DNA from: a virus | DNA length: 50,682 bases | Direction: 5' to 3' (one strand) | Virus record (IMG/VR): IMGVR_UViG_3300042402_007908 | Coordinates: 1 to 50,682 of that record | Part shown: positions 15,336 through 22,701 of the stretch, one piece after another | How the letters are laid out: every line of letters starts with the position of its first letter | Position numbering within the stretch: the first letter of the stretch is position 1 | Program-made: the position numbers and the translations under genes | The notes under the pieces: generated by a model | The model's input: the letters and a program-made list of their open reading frames with translations, nothing else | What the model was told of the DNA's origin: nothing | Databases searched by the model: none

Positions 15336-15443
15336 ATTGGCACACGTCGTGGCACCCATGAAACGTGCCAATCATGACAGATTCGGAGTGCTCCGAATGA
15401 CGCGTGATTGGCACGCATCGTGACGCTCAGGCAGCGTGCCAAT
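15336..15443. promoter_or_regulatory. 108-bp symmetric control region with four ATTGGCAC boxes
   Basis: ATTGGCAC occurs at 15336-15343 and 15407-15414, and its complement at 15365-15372 and 15436-15443. Each facing pair is separated by 21 nt, and the two pairs are 71 bp apart. The array is exactly symmetric about 15389.5, where a further palindrome ATTCGGAG-TG-CTCCGAAT (15381-15398) sits. The pair interiors are also related by direct repeat (13 of 21 positions). It lies between the divergent amidoligase and the 15530 gene, so it is probably an operator/promoter pair or an origin. Confidence 0.85.
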
Positions 15444-15479
15444 ATGTCATCTATCCGACATCCGGGAAGGGACGAAAAA

Positions 15480-15529
15480 AGACGAAAAAAGACATGGACT
15501 CAAGTTGTCAGACTGGCAGATGAAGGACG
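15480..15529 (+). promoter_or_regulatory. Leader element copy 1 with nine-codon upstream reading frame
   Basis: A 50-nt element nearly repeated at 17161-17210. The first 20 nt are identical, then come 8 divergent nt, then 22 nt with two changes. It contains a short frame (15494-15523) reading MDSSCQTGR-stop; the second copy reads MDVPDQTGR-stop. The stop lies 6 nt before the ATG of the next gene, so the short frame could control its translation. Confidence 0.65.
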
Positions 15530-15805
15530 ATGAAAGCAAACACGCCATCCACTGAAAACACCGCCCTCCACCTGACCGCAAAAGTCCCTGCCTACAATCC
15601 CGGGACATTCAGAACGGAAACCTTCGATTCACCGTTCGCAACTGACGAAGAGGCACTGGATGCACTCCGCGAACGCCTTTCCACCCGCGCCGTCCGCGAC
15701 TTTCCGTCCGCACGCCACTTGGTCGCCATGATGGACAACAAGCCCGGCATGAAGCTGGCCGACATCTGGAGAATCCATCTTCACCGCTACGCCGCAGGAC
15801 TCTGA
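15530..15805 (+). CDS. Hypothetical protein, 91 aa
   Basis: Starts directly after leader copy 1, with AAGGACG as a possible ribosome-binding site. The protein is mostly alpha/beta with 'FATDEEALDALRERLSTR' and 'LADIWRIHLHRYAAGL'. It has no recognised family and heads a run of small accessory genes. It is probably made early or under control of the adjacent symmetric region; function unknown. Confidence 0.6.
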   Translation: MKANTPSTENTALHLTAKVPAYNPGTFRTETFDSPFATDEEALDALRERLSTRAVRDFPSARHLVAMMDNKPGMKLADIWRIHLHRYAAGL

Positions 15806-15826
15806 TTCACCAACCCCAACAAAACC

Positions 15827-16111
15827 ATGAACACCACCATCAACACCCCCGAGGAACTCGACGCCTTCGTCAGTCAACTCAACTCCCGCACCATCGCCGC
15901 CCAGCACAAGCACGTCGAGGAAACCATCGAAACACTGGAACGCCGGATGAGCGACCTGCGCTCGTCGCTCAAATACGCCAAGCAGGACAGCAAGGAATGC
16001 GAGGTCGAATGCAACCTCGGCAACATCATATCCGCCGCCACCACGGCGCTGGCCCGCAGCCCGAAGACCATCGACTCCTTCGATGCCTATCTCGCCATCA
16101 ACGGCCGCTGA
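15827..16111 (+). CDS. Hypothetical coiled-coil protein, 94 aa
   Basis: The central segment 'KHVEETIETLERRMSDLRSSLKYAKQD' is a predicted coiled coil, flanked by 'NTPEELDAFVSQLNSR' and an alanine-rich C-terminal helix. It lies 21 bases after the previous gene on the same strand. No family is recognised. It may bind a partner through the coil. Confidence 0.55.
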   Translation: MNTTINTPEELDAFVSQLNSRTIAAQHKHVEETIETLERRMSDLRSSLKYAKQDSKECEVECNLGNIISAATTALARSPKTIDSFDAYLAINGR

Positions 16112-16131
16112 ATCTCCAACCACACACCACC

Positions 16132-16422
16132 ATGGACATTGAATACATCAAGCAACACCGCCGCCTGACGCTCGAATTCGGACGCGGCGAAACCTACTGC
16201 TCCAACAAACCGACGCTCTACGGCCACTCGACCTATGGCCGCAGCTCGGTTCTCGCCGGCCTTCCGCGCCGGCTCTTCCTCGAAAGCTGGGACGATCTGG
16301 ACAGCGCCCGGGCCGAACTCAAGGCCGCGAAGATCCGCTATGCCGACCTTTGCGACACGCACGGCTCCACCCACATCCCGGTGGACGTCATCACCGCAGG
16401 CCTGCCCGACGAAGACATCTAA
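16132..16422 (+). CDS. Hypothetical protein, 96 aa
   Basis: Starts at the ATG at 16132, 20 bases after the preceding stop; the longer in-frame extension overlaps that gene and was discarded. The N-terminal half has 'LTLEFGRGETYCSNKPTLYGHSTYGRSSVLAGLPRRLF', followed by a helical 'DSARAELKAAKIRYADLC'. No known family. The context is the small accessory gene block. Confidence 0.55.
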   Translation: MDIEYIKQHRRLTLEFGRGETYCSNKPTLYGHSTYGRSSVLAGLPRRLFLESWDDLDSARAELKAAKIRYADLCDTHGSTHIPVDVITAGLPDEDI

Positions 16423-16442
16423 CCACCAACCACTGAGATTCC

Positions 16443-17144
16443 ATGAAATCCGAATCCGACATCCTCGATAAAATCCGCAAGCTCCTGCGACTGGCCGACC
16501 GCTCCCGCGGCTCCACCGAAAACGAAGCCAAGGTGGCGCTGGCCAAGGCACAGGAGTTGATGACCCGCCACAACATCGACTCAGCACTGCTCCGCATGGA
16601 ACGCGGCGAATCCGGCGGCGCGGGCTTCACCGTCAACAAGGGCAAGGTCGATCTGCCCAAGACCCTCAACCCTGCGGACTTGATGATCCTCTCGATCTTG
16701 CAGGCGCACTTCAACGTGAAGACGATCCTGATGCCCAACGGGCGCGGGACTCCGGTGGACATCATCGGTGCCGCCGCCGACATCGACTTTGCCATCTATG
16801 CCTTCAACTACCTGCGGCAGACATTCTTCCGCTGCTGGAACGAGTTCAAGCGGATCCACGCCAACCCGGACAAAGCATCCTACTACCGAGGCCTGCGCGA
16901 CGGACTCAACGCCGAACTCAAGGCGGCGAAACAACGCGCCGAACAATCCTACGCCGCCGACCAGCGCCAGGCATACGGACTGGTCGTGGTGGATCAGGAG
17001 GCCGTTATCACCCGCTACGTCGCCGAGCACTACGGCAAGCTCCGCAATCGATCGCAACGCCACCGCCACCTCCATTCCGGCAGTTATGTCGCAGGTGAAA
17101 CCAAAGGCCGAACCATCCAAATCAACCGCCCGCTACCATCATGA
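16443..17144 (+). CDS. DUF2786 domain protein
   Basis: A 233-residue protein opening with 'ILDKIRKLLRLADRS...NEAKVALAKAQELMTRHNID', the DUF2786 signature. The rest fits the companion region found in phage DUF2786 proteins: 'IDFAIYAFNYLRQTFFRCWNEF' and a basic C-terminus. The family is common in phages and mobile elements and is thought to interact with nucleic acids or metals, but its function is not settled. It is followed directly by leader copy 2. Confidence 0.8.
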   Translation: MKSESDILDKIRKLLRLADRSRGSTENEAKVALAKAQELMTRHNIDSALLRMERGESGGAGFTVNKGKVDLPKTLNPADLMILSILQAHFNVKTILMPNGRGTPVDIIGAAADIDFAIYAFNYLRQTFFRCWNEFKRIHANPDKASYYRGLRDGLNAELKAAKQRAEQSYAADQRQAYGLVVVDQEAVITRYVAEHYGKLRNRSQRHRHLHSGSYVAGETKGRTIQINRPLPS

Positions 17145-17160
17145 AAACCATCCAACAGAA

Positions 17161-17210
17161 AGACGAAAAAAGACATGGACGTGCCCGATCAGACGGGCAG
17201 ATGAGGGACG
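17161..17210 (+). promoter_or_regulatory. Leader element copy 2 with nine-codon upstream reading frame
   Basis: Second copy of the 15480-15529 element. Its short frame (17175-17204) reads MDVPDQTGR-stop. It can form a 6-bp hairpin TGCCCG/CGGGCA (17182-17187 with 17194-17199) that copy 1 lacks, so the shared feature is the peptide end QTGR rather than the fold. The next gene starts within 9 bases of the stop. Confidence 0.65.
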
Positions 17211-17212
17211 CT

Positions 17213-17443
17213 ATGACAACAGCATCCATACCTAACAAGCATATCACAAAAGCGATGCAGCAAAGCATTCGCGGTCTTGAGAAAAACGGCTTCCACGCCC
17301 GGCGCATCATGCCGGTCGATCCGATGGCCGGCATCCATGCCCGCGAATTCCGCGCCGACTTCGCCAAGCAAACTCCCACCGGACTGCTGGTGTTCAGCGT
17401 CCGAATCGACACCGACGGCAACGTCACCAACCCCAAACCATAA
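17213..17443 (+). CDS. Hypothetical protein, 76 aa
   Basis: The start at 17213 follows a good Shine-Dalgarno (GAGGGA). A longer in-frame start at 17141 overlaps the DUF2786 stop (ATGA), but translation from there would run through the leader element and has no clear ribosome-binding site. The product is short alpha/beta: 'KNGFHARRIMPVDPMAGIHAREFRADFA', 'GLLVFSVRIDTDG'. No recognised family. Confidence 0.55.
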   Translation: MTTASIPNKHITKAMQQSIRGLEKNGFHARRIMPVDPMAGIHAREFRADFAKQTPTGLLVFSVRIDTDGNVTNPKP

Positions 17444-17450
17444 CACCACC

Positions 17451-17960
17451 ATGAACAAACTGTATTGGATCGTCTGCGACGACAAGGAAACCAACGTATT
17501 CGAAGGCCGCTACCAAGGCCGCACACGCGGCGAAGCCTTGAAGTTCCTCAAGCAATCCATCGGGCGCAAGACACTCAACGGACTGGTCTTCACCATCACC
17601 GAAATCCCGGTGCCGCTGATCCGCGAGATCGTCGCGGAAATCATCGCCAGTGGCAATGCCACCCCCGCTGCGAACGTTGTGCCGCTCACCAGGCCGGAAC
17701 CTGAGGCCAGCCCGGGACGTTACGACGCGTTCGCCGACGCGGCTGAGGCCGAACCAAGGCCCGCAGAGGCCACGACACCGAAGGCGAAAGCATCCAAGCC
17801 CGCCAAGAAGGTCGGCAATCCCGGCCACGGCGATGAACACTGGTCGCAGGTGAAAGCCTACTGGCTTGAATGCCGCAGCGTGAAACAGACCGCCGAGCAC
17901 TTCGGCCTGTCGCCCAACACCTTGAAAACCCGCATCCGCAGGGAGGGATGGAACAAATGA
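17451..17960 (+). CDS. Hypothetical protein with C-terminal HTH, 169 aa
   Basis: The N-terminal part ('LYWIVCDDKETNVFEGRYQGRTRGEALKFLKQ') is a small alpha/beta domain. A Pro/Ala/Lys-rich linker (about residues 85-125) follows. The C-terminus 'VKAYWLECRSVKQTAEHFGLSPNTLKTRIRREGWNK' is a helix-turn-helix of the small-terminase or resolvase type. The protein is likely DNA-binding; target unknown. Its stop overlaps the next start (ATGA). Confidence 0.6.
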   Translation: MNKLYWIVCDDKETNVFEGRYQGRTRGEALKFLKQSIGRKTLNGLVFTITEIPVPLIREIVAEIIASGNATPAANVVPLTRPEPEASPGRYDAFADAAEAEPRPAEATTPKAKASKPAKKVGNPGHGDEHWSQVKAYWLECRSVKQTAEHFGLSPNTLKTRIRREGWNK

Positions 17961-18292
17961 GCGCACCCAACTGGACACCGACCGTTGGCGGCGGCGCAAC
18001 CGTCTGCCACTACAGCGACCGGACCGCCTGCACGGTGATCCGCATCAGCCCGAGCGGCAAGACCGTCTGGATGCAGGAAGACATCGCAGTTCACGACAAC
18101 TGGAAGCCGGATTTCTTCCAAGGCGGATTCGTCGGCCATTGCGCGAACAATGCCGAGCAAACTTACAAATACTCGCCCGATCCTGACGGACCGGTTCACC
18201 GCGCCAGCCTCCGCAAGGACGGTTGGTTCCGCACCACCAACGGCGAGCCGGTCATTCCCGGCCGCCGCCACTTCCACGACTACAACTTCTGA
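17957..18292 (+). CDS. Conserved phage protein, 111 aa
   Basis: Matches a small conserved phage family by pattern: 'GGATVCHYSDRTACTVIRISPSGKTVWMQED', 'GGFVGHCANNAEQTYKY' and a 'F-H-D-Y-N-F' C-terminus. Function is unknown in the family. It overlaps both its upstream and downstream neighbours by ATGA, so it is translated as part of the same unit. Confidence 0.65.
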   Translation: MSAPNWTPTVGGGATVCHYSDRTACTVIRISPSGKTVWMQEDIAVHDNWKPDFFQGGFVGHCANNAEQTYKYSPDPDGPVHRASLRKDGWFRTTNGEPVIPGRRHFHDYNF

Positions 18293-18531
18293 TGAAGGTC
18301 GAAGTCGCCAAATACCGAAAACCCGACGGCTACCTCACGCGCTACTGGTCGGTGAGTGTCGATGGCGAATTGCTCGCCGTCACCCTCTACCGCAAGGGCG
18401 CTGAGGCCGTCGCCCGGGCCATCACCAACTCCAACACAGATCCCTATGTCACAACTCTTCAAGATTCTGCCAAGCCCGTCACCATGCCCCACAAGCCCAC
18501 CGCTAGCCTGGCGACCTACCGGACCCGATGA
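18292..18531 (+). CDS. Hypothetical protein, 79 aa
   Basis: The ATG at 18292 starts on the last base of the previous stop. The first 45 residues look like a compact domain ('KVEVAKYRKPDGYLTRYWSVSVDGELLAVTLYRKGAEAVARAI'). The last 28 residues overlap the start of the AAA+ gene by 86 bases in another frame, which is long for a phage overlap. The frame may be real, with its tail free to vary. Confidence 0.5.
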   Translation: MKVEVAKYRKPDGYLTRYWSVSVDGELLAVTLYRKGAEAVARAITNSNTDPYVTTLQDSAKPVTMPHKPTASLATYRTR

Positions 18532-19114
18532 CCTCTGCGGCCCCGCCGCCACCGTCGCCCGCCGACTGGTCGCCAAGGCGCGAAAACTCCACGATAATCC
18601 CGCCGTCCCGGTGAAGATCCTGCTCTACGGACCGCCCGGCGTCGGCAAGACCAGCATCGCCGACATGGTAGCCGATGCATTGTCGGGCACGCGATTCGCC
18701 ATCGAGGAATTCAACGGCAAGCTCGTCACCGTCGAAACCGTGAAACAGTGGATGGCCACGCTGGGTGTCTGCTCCCTGTTCGGAGTCTATTCGGTGAAGA
18801 TCATCAACGAAATGGATAGATGCACGCGGGATGCACAGGACCTGCTCCTGAGCTATCTCGACCGACTGCCACCGGGCCGCGCCGTGATCGGCACCAGCAA
18901 CCTGCAACTCGACCTGCTCACCGAGCGGTTCCAGACGCGCTTCCAGTCGATCAAGCTCGCCGCTCCGTCCACTGAGGAAATCGCCACGATGCTACGCTGT
19001 CACTGGCCGGTCGATCAGGCGACCGCATTGCGGATCGCCGTCGGCAGCGGCGGATGCGTCCGGGCCGCGCTCGCCGATCTGGAATCCTGGCTGGATGCGG
19101 AGGGGCTGTCATGA
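18446..19114 (+). CDS. AAA+ ATPase, clamp-loader/RuvB-like
   Basis: A 222-residue AAA+ protein with Walker A 'GPPGVGKTS' (62-70), a Walker B-like strand 'VKIINEMDR' in which the usual DE is NE (121-122), sensor-1-like 'VIGTSN', and an arginine-finger-like region 'RFQTRFQSIKL'. It resembles the ATPase core of RFC small subunits or phage loader ATPases, shorter than full clamp loaders. It could load a helicase or clamp, or serve the methyltransferase genes downstream. The altered Walker B suggests reduced hydrolysis. Confidence 0.75.
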   Translation: MSQLFKILPSPSPCPTSPPLAWRPTGPDDLCGPAATVARRLVAKARKLHDNPAVPVKILLYGPPGVGKTSIADMVADALSGTRFAIEEFNGKLVTVETVKQWMATLGVCSLFGVYSVKIINEMDRCTRDAQDLLLSYLDRLPPGRAVIGTSNLQLDLLTERFQTRFQSIKLAAPSTEEIATMLRCHWPVDQATALRIAVGSGGCVRAALADLESWLDAEGLS

Positions 19115-19356
19115 AAGCGAGAATCCATCAGATCACCTTCGACCGCTGTGGTCGTCTCGCCCGCGCCGTCTTCCGATACCGCTCGCCGGACATGCGGCGG
19201 GAAACACCGGTCACCGTGGAATGGCGCGACGTGGCCGGCAGCCGCGAATGGTTTGCCCTCGGATGGTGCCCACCGGATGCGTGGAAGGAAATCCTCCCGC
19301 TGCTCGCGCAAGTCACCCATGCCGTTGACACCATCCAAAGCGACGATGACGGATGA
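19111..19356 (+). CDS. Hypothetical protein, 81 aa
   Basis: The start overlaps the AAA+ stop (ATGA) and the 3' end overlaps the ParB-like gene by 11 bases. It contains beta-strand-like 'ITFDRCGRLARAVFRYRSPDM' and 'VTVEWRDVAGSREWFALGWCPPDAWKEILPLL'. No family is recognised. Tight coupling to its neighbours suggests a shared function with the ATPase or the ParB/methyltransferase pair. Confidence 0.55.
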   Translation: MKARIHQITFDRCGRLARAVFRYRSPDMRRETPVTVEWRDVAGSREWFALGWCPPDAWKEILPLLAQVTHAVDTIQSDDDG

Positions 19357-20002
19357 TTCTCCCAAAGCTCGCACACTCGCCAATGGCATCGAAGTCTGGT
19401 GCAGCTTCGACAAGCTCGTGCCGGTCGGGGAACTGAAACCCAACCCGCGCAACCCGAACACGCACCCGCAGCGGCAGATCGAACTGCTCGCCAAAAACAT
19501 CCGCTACTTCGGATGGCGGCAAACAATCACCGTTTCCAATCTCACCGGCCTGATCGTTTCCGGTCACGGCCGCTTGATGGCTGCCAAGCACCTCGGCGCG
19601 GAAGTAGTGCCGGTGGACTATCAGGACTTCGCCAGCGAGAACGACGAGCTTGCCGTGCTGGTCGCCGACAATCGTTTGGCCGAACTTTCCACGGTCGATC
19701 TCAACGAACTCGAAAAAATCGCCAGCGAGTGGAAAGCCATCGACTTCGATACGATCCTCGCGGGCTTCGAGCCTGCCGACATCGAGGGCCTGCTCAATCC
19801 GGGTGGCAATGACGATGACGAGGATGACGACGACCGCCACGACAAGGAACTCGACAAGAGCGACGTCACCGTCGCGGTCGGACTCTATCGCTTCCGCATC
19901 ACCCAGGAAGATTTCATCGCGTGGTGCGACCGCGTGAAACAGGACGCCGGTTTCGACAAGGAAAGCGTGCTCAACGAAATCCGCAGCCGCCTCGGACTAT
20001 GA
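19346..20002 (+). CDS. ParB-like (ParB/Srx fold) protein
   Basis: A 218-residue protein with an N-terminal ParB/Srx nuclease-like fold: 'LKPNPRNPNTHPQRQIELLAKNI', then 'LIVSGHGRLMAAKHLGAEVVPV' with the GHGRL box at 73-77. An acidic stretch (about 155-166, mostly D/E) precedes a C-terminal helical part. Proteins of this kind commonly sit next to phage DNA methyltransferases and terminases. The CTPase/nuclease role of the fold is known in other members; here the role is probably DNA modification or packaging-linked. Its stop overlaps the next gene by ATGA. Confidence 0.8.
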   Translation: MTDDSPKARTLANGIEVWCSFDKLVPVGELKPNPRNPNTHPQRQIELLAKNIRYFGWRQTITVSNLTGLIVSGHGRLMAAKHLGAEVVPVDYQDFASENDELAVLVADNRLAELSTVDLNELEKIASEWKAIDFDTILAGFEPADIEGLLNPGGNDDDEDDDDRHDKELDKSDVTVAVGLYRFRITQEDFIAWCDRVKQDAGFDKESVLNEIRSRLGL

Positions 20003-21513
20003 ACATCACCCTTGAACCCATCGAAGCGGTGCGTCCCAGCACCTACAATCCACGGTCGGCGGTTGCCGAGCGGCTTGACCTGATTGAACTGTCGCTTCGC
20101 AAGCTCGGTTTCATCGCCCCGATCTTCGCTGACTCGGATGGCGAGATTCTTTCCGGCCACCAGCGCCACCTCGTCGCCTGCCGCATGGGTGCCACCCACG
20201 TCCCGGTATCCCGGACCAAGGCGCTCGACCTCGACCAGCGCAAGGCGCTCAACATCGTCTTCAACCGGGCGACCAATGATTTCGATTTCAACAGCACGCC
20301 TGGCAGGGTCACCAGTGAGTTGCAATCACTGGACATCGAGGCGCTCGCCGCCCGGATTCCCGACAAGGAGGTCGGCAGCGATGGTTTCCTGCGCTGCCTC
20401 AAGCCCGCGGAAGTGAGCGTGAAGGATCTCTGCAAGGTGAATTCGGGCCGCTGGATCCAGTATGCCCGCAACCTCGCCCGCACCCTGCATCGCCACGGCA
20501 TCCTCATGCCCATCGTTTGCCGCGAGGATCTGACCGTCATCAACGGCATCGGTCGCTTGGAAATGCTGGCTGAGAAAGGCGCGGCCTTCGCGCCGGTCGT
20601 GTTCGTCACCGAGCAGGAAGCAGAATTCGCCCGGGCCATGATGAATCTGCTCTCGATGGACTTCGACATCCACACGCGCTATGCCGACATGCTCCGCTTC
20701 AACTCGTTCCGCCGCGCCCGCCGCGTCCGTCGCGAGCTTGGCAACGGCTTCATCTTCGCCACCCATGGCGCGAAGCCATGCAAGGATTTCGACATCGGCA
20801 AAGCATCTGATCGCGCCCGCTGGACCAAGGAGCATGGCTCGACGATTCTCGACTTCGGTGCCGGCCACCTGACGGAAACCTTCCTTCTGCGCCAGGCCGG
20901 GATCGACTGCACGCCGTTCGAACCCTACCGGCTCGGAGCAGGGGGCATCAACAAGGCGGAGAGCGTGGAACTGGCACGCGCATTCCTTGCGGAAGTGGCG
21001 GCGGGCAAGGAGTGGACCAGCATCTTCATTGCAAGCGTGCTGAATTCCGTGCCTTTCCGCGAGGACCGCGAGCACATCGCCTGCCTGTGCGCCGCCCTGT
21101 GCAAGCCGTTCACCAAGGTCTATGCCTGCGCGTCGTCGGCGGGCGAATCCGGCTGGCGGCAGGTCAATGGCAAGGCGTTCATGAACGAGAGCAACGCCGG
21201 GAACATCGCGTTCCGCCTCGACTACGAACCGGGCATCCGCATCGGCGATTTTCAGGACAAGCCCAAGGTCCAGAAGTATCACACCGTTTCGGAGTTCCGC
21301 GATTTGTTCGGCCCGTTCTTCCGTTCGGTGAAGGTCGATGACTTTTCCAACAACATCAATGCAGCGTGCACGGCGGCTCGTCCGGTCGATCCGGCCCGAC
21401 TGCGTGCGGCCATCGAGTTCGAATTCGACCTGCCCTATCCGGACGGCACTCGCATGGATCTCGTGAAATGCGCCATGGACTCTTTCAACCAACGTCTTCA
21501 GATTACCCTATGA
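19999..21513 (+). CDS. Double ParB-like domain fused to a class I methyltransferase
   Basis: A 504-residue protein. Residues 1-95 are a ParB/Srx fold with 'EILSGHQRHLVACRMG' (GHQR box 53-56). Residues about 145-205 look like a second, degenerate ParB-like unit ('HGILMPIVCREDLTVINGIGRLEMLAEKG'). From about 280 there is a SAM-methyltransferase fold with motif I 'ILDFGAGHLTET' (283-294) and a downstream acidic 'FEPY'. No target-recognition motif for adenine or cytosine methylation (NPPY or PCQ) is visible, so the substrate is open. It lies between the ParB-like gene and the HAD and CmoA-like genes. Confidence 0.75.
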   Translation: MNITLEPIEAVRPSTYNPRSAVAERLDLIELSLRKLGFIAPIFADSDGEILSGHQRHLVACRMGATHVPVSRTKALDLDQRKALNIVFNRATNDFDFNSTPGRVTSELQSLDIEALAARIPDKEVGSDGFLRCLKPAEVSVKDLCKVNSGRWIQYARNLARTLHRHGILMPIVCREDLTVINGIGRLEMLAEKGAAFAPVVFVTEQEAEFARAMMNLLSMDFDIHTRYADMLRFNSFRRARRVRRELGNGFIFATHGAKPCKDFDIGKASDRARWTKEHGSTILDFGAGHLTETFLLRQAGIDCTPFEPYRLGAGGINKAESVELARAFLAEVAAGKEWTSIFIASVLNSVPFREDREHIACLCAALCKPFTKVYACASSAGESGWRQVNGKAFMNESNAGNIAFRLDYEPGIRIGDFQDKPKVQKYHTVSEFRDLFGPFFRSVKVDDFSNNINAACTAARPVDPARLRAAIEFEFDLPYPDGTRMDLVKCAMDSFNQRLQITL

Positions 21514-21962
21514 TCATCCTGCTAGACCTGAACTACACGCTGGTGGCAAACAATCCGGCGCGCGGCACCACGCCCGAGCGCATGGAGAAGCGACTGGCCA
21601 ACGAGCAATACCGGCAATGGCTGGTGGAACTTGTCCGGCCACACACGGTCGTTCTCATCACCGCTCGCCCGGAAACCTGGACGATCAAGACGCTCGACCG
21701 CATCGAGGAGCAAACCGGCTGGCGTCCCCAGGATGCGTGCTTCGCGCCCAAAGGCTGGTGGAATCCCCCGGCGATCAAGGAGCACCTTCTCAAGAAGGAC
21801 GTGTTTCCCATCCACGGCGATGACGCCCGCTACATCGCGATTGAGAGCAATCCAAGGACTCGCGAGATGTATGCCCGATTCTCGATTCCGTGTTTCTGGG
21901 TGACGGAAGAGGGCACCTGCCTGACCGAGGGAACGCGCATCGTCAAACGCCTGCCGCGTTGA
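21510..21962 (+). CDS. HAD-superfamily hydrolase-like protein
   Basis: A 150-residue protein that opens 'MIILLDLNYTLVANN', the HAD motif I with Asp6 as nucleophile but Asn8 where the acid/base Asp normally lies (DxNxT instead of DxDxT). Motif II is 'VVLITARPETW', a lysine region follows, and 'IHGDDARYIAIESNPRTREMY' fits motif IV. The change at Asn8 is seen in some phage members and may alter the chemistry from phosphatase to binding. It could act on nucleotides or polynucleotide ends. ATG overlaps the methyltransferase stop. Confidence 0.7.
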   Translation: MIILLDLNYTLVANNPARGTTPERMEKRLANEQYRQWLVELVRPHTVVLITARPETWTIKTLDRIEEQTGWRPQDACFAPKGWWNPPAIKEHLLKKDVFPIHGDDARYIAIESNPRTREMYARFSIPCFWVTEEGTCLTEGTRIVKRLPR

Positions 21963-21978
21963 CATCCGGTCCGCGGGC

Positions 21979-22701
21979 ATGAGTGAAGCCCAACGTGACG
22001 AGGTGATTCCACGCGGAGCCTGGCAGTTCGATCAGGAAGTGACCGCCGTGTTCGATGACATGCTCCAGCGGAGCATCCCACAATACAACGCGATGCGGAT
22101 GGTGACCTTCGAGGTTGGCCGGCGCTTCGTGCAACCCGACACCGCCATCATCGACATGGGATGCTCCCGCGGCCAGGCGCTCTTGCCGTTCGTTTCCATC
22201 TTCGGCGCGGACAACGATTACATCGGCCTGGAAATCAGCGAGCCGATGATCGAGGCGGCACGCCAGAACTTCACCTACCACCCGCACGGCAATCGCGTCA
22301 CCATCCAGTCTGCCGACCTGCGCCACGAGTTCCCTGGTGTGACATCCAGCCTCGTGCTCTCGGTGCTCACCCTGCAATTCACGCCCATCGAATACCGCCA
22401 GCAGATTGTGCGGCGCGTCTTCGAGTCGCTGGCTCCGGGCGGTGCCTTCATCCTCGTGGAAAAGGTTCTTGGCGCGACATCCAAGCTCGATGAGGCATTC
22501 GTGAACCTGTTCCTCAACATCAAGCGCGAGAACGGGTATTCCGAGAGTCAGATCGACCGCAAGCGGATGTCGCTGGAAGGCGTGCTGGTTCCCGTCACCG
22601 CCCGCTGGAACGAGGAGCTTCTCTATCAGGAAGGGTTCACGTCGGTCGATTGCTTCTGGCGGCACTTGAACTTCGCCGGATGGGTGGCGGTGAAACCATG
22701 A
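21979..22701 (+). CDS. CmoA-like carboxy-SAM synthase or methyltransferase
   Basis: A 240-residue class I SAM-binding protein that follows CmoA along its length. It has 'FDQEVTAVFDDMLQRSIPQY' (17-36), 'RFVQPDTAIIDMGCSRGQAL' with motif I at 59-67, 'LTLQF', 'KRENGYSESQIDRKRMSLEGVL' and a final 'HLNFAGWVAVKP'. CmoA makes carboxy-SAM from SAM and prephenate for tRNA wobble-uridine modification. The Lys-Arg pair (195-196) aligns with the CmoA arginine that holds the carboxylate. No CmoB-like partner is visible here, so the acceptor may be phage DNA or host tRNA. Function as a carboxy-SAM maker is inferred. Confidence 0.75.
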   Translation: MSEAQRDEVIPRGAWQFDQEVTAVFDDMLQRSIPQYNAMRMVTFEVGRRFVQPDTAIIDMGCSRGQALLPFVSIFGADNDYIGLEISEPMIEAARQNFTYHPHGNRVTIQSADLRHEFPGVTSSLVLSVLTLQFTPIEYRQQIVRRVFESLAPGGAFILVEKVLGATSKLDEAFVNLFLNIKRENGYSESQIDRKRMSLEGVLVPVTARWNEELLYQEGFTSVDCFWRHLNFAGWVAVKP

